Shown: positions 6,365 to 6,664 of the stretch, piece after piece
Numbering within the stretch: the stretch's first letter is position 1
Layout: the number at the start of each line of letters is the position of its first letter
Assembly (NCBI GenBank): GCA_903882725.1
Contig: CAIRYF010000104.1
Span: 1-6,664, forward strand
Direction of reading: 5' to 3'
DNA: 6,664 nt
Source of the DNA: an uncultured Simplicispira sp.
GTDB lineage: Bacteria; Pseudomonadota; Gammaproteobacteria; Burkholderiales; Burkholderiaceae_C
Made by a program: the position numbers and the translations under genes
Notes under the pieces: generated by a model
Told to the model about the DNA's origin: nothing
The model's input: the letters and a program-made list of their open reading frames with translations, nothing else
Databases searched by the model: none

Positions 6365-6379
6365 CTTGGCTTGGCTTGG
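6365..6379. repeat. Pentamer repeat CTTGG x3 in ntrB-ntrC gap
   Basis: Three perfect CTTGG copies (CCAAG on the coding strand) lie immediately after the ntrB stop codon. The rest of the 69-base gap has a run of six T on the coding strand but no convincing stem before it, so I see no terminator separating ntrB from ntrC. Confidence 0.6.
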
Positions 6380-6381
6380 CT

Positions 6382-6664
6382 TTAAGGCAACGGAATCAGC
6401 CAGTGAAAATCGGTGCAGCCCGGCACGCTGTCGCACTCTAAAAGGCCATGGTGGCGCTGCACAAAGGTTTGCGCCAGCGCCAACCCCAAGCCCGATCCGC
6501 CATCGCGTCCGGACACCAGCGGATAAAAAATGCGTTCGCGCAGCGCCTCGGGCACGCCCGGGCCGTTGTCGATGACATGCAATTGCAGTGCCAACTTGTG
6601 GCGCTCGCGGCCAATGGTGACTTGGCGCGCCACCCGCGTGCGCAGCGTGATGCGCGCCGGCTCA
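6382..6664 (-). CDS. ntrB: Nitrogen regulation sensor kinase NtrB, C-terminal part (cut by window edge)
   Basis: The last 93 codons of a histidine kinase are visible; the gene continues beyond 6664. The fragment is the ATP-binding (HATPase_c) end: G1 box DNGPGVP, F-box region IFYPLVSGRDGG and G2 box GSGLGLALA, ending in HHGLLECDSVPGCTDFHWLIPLP. The stretches RITLRTRVARQVTIG, LRERIFYPLVSGRDGGSGLG and the PG.T.F ending closely follow enterobacterial NtrB (GlnL). Together with ntrC immediately downstream, this makes the assignment secure. NtrB phosphorylates or dephosphorylates NtrC in response to the PII protein. The H-box, PAS domain and N-terminus are outside the window. A GTG at 6633 is an internal Val codon and not the start, since the conserved reading frame continues upstream of it to the edge. 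Confidence 0.95.
   Translation of the reverse strand, partial: EPARITLRTRVARQVTIGRERHKLALQLHVIDNGPGVPEALRERIFYPLVSGRDGGSGLGLALAQTFVQRHHGLLECDSVPGCTDFHWLIPLP

Noticed and set aside
6313..6381. Terminator between ntrB and ntrC based on the coding-strand T-run
   Set aside because: No stable stem precedes the six T, and ntrBC are normally co-transcribed.
6382..6633. Short standalone protein starting at the GTG at 6633
   Set aside because: The frame stays open to the window edge with sequence matching NtrB, so this is a fragment of a larger kinase gene.

Overview
The window reads as an ordinary chromosomal segment of a Burkholderiales beta-proteobacterium, probably in or near Comamonadaceae (Rhodoferax/Acidovorax/Polaromonas-like). 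The evidence is the roughly 60% GC coding sequence, the classic ntrB-ntrC pair, a beta/gamma-proteobacterial type ETF-ubiquinone oxidoreductase, and a short intergenic repeat resembling one I recall from Comamonadaceae genomes. No database was available, so the genus is only a suggestion.

Layout: (1) 101-1813, plus strand: complete electron-transfer flavoprotein:ubiquinone oxidoreductase. (2) 1885-4688, plus strand: a three-gene ABC importer encoding a periplasmic binding protein, a LivH/RbsC-type permease and an ATPase, of the 'TrpXYZ-like' family whose substrate is mostly unknown in Gram-negatives. It has a CA-rich leader with four 10-bp direct repeats. Two strong hairpins and a T-tract lie between the binding-protein and permease genes. 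(3) 4689-4740: a short convergent gap with a repeat/terminator-like element that runs into the 3' end of ntrC. (4) 4741-6312, minus strand: complete ntrC (glnG), a sigma-54 activator. (5) 6382-6664, minus strand: the 3' end of ntrB (glnL), cut by the window edge.

How the parts work: ETF-QO passes electrons from ETF (fatty-acid and amino-acid dehydrogenation) to ubiquinone. The ABC importer probably takes up a small organic solute, possibly an amino acid or related compound. NtrB/NtrC form the nitrogen-limitation two-component system. The importer lies immediately downstream of ETF-QO with no evident terminator between them, so read-through is possible. The ntrBC genes run convergently and are a separate transcription unit.

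I see no mobile element, CRISPR array, rRNA/tRNA gene or undescribed multi-gene system. The points most worth a second look are regulatory or micro-evolutionary: the helically phased CA-rich repeats in the importer leader, the double hairpin inside the importer operon, the repeat that supplies the ntrC stop codon and last codons, and a tandem-repeat insertion inside the NtrC receiver domain.
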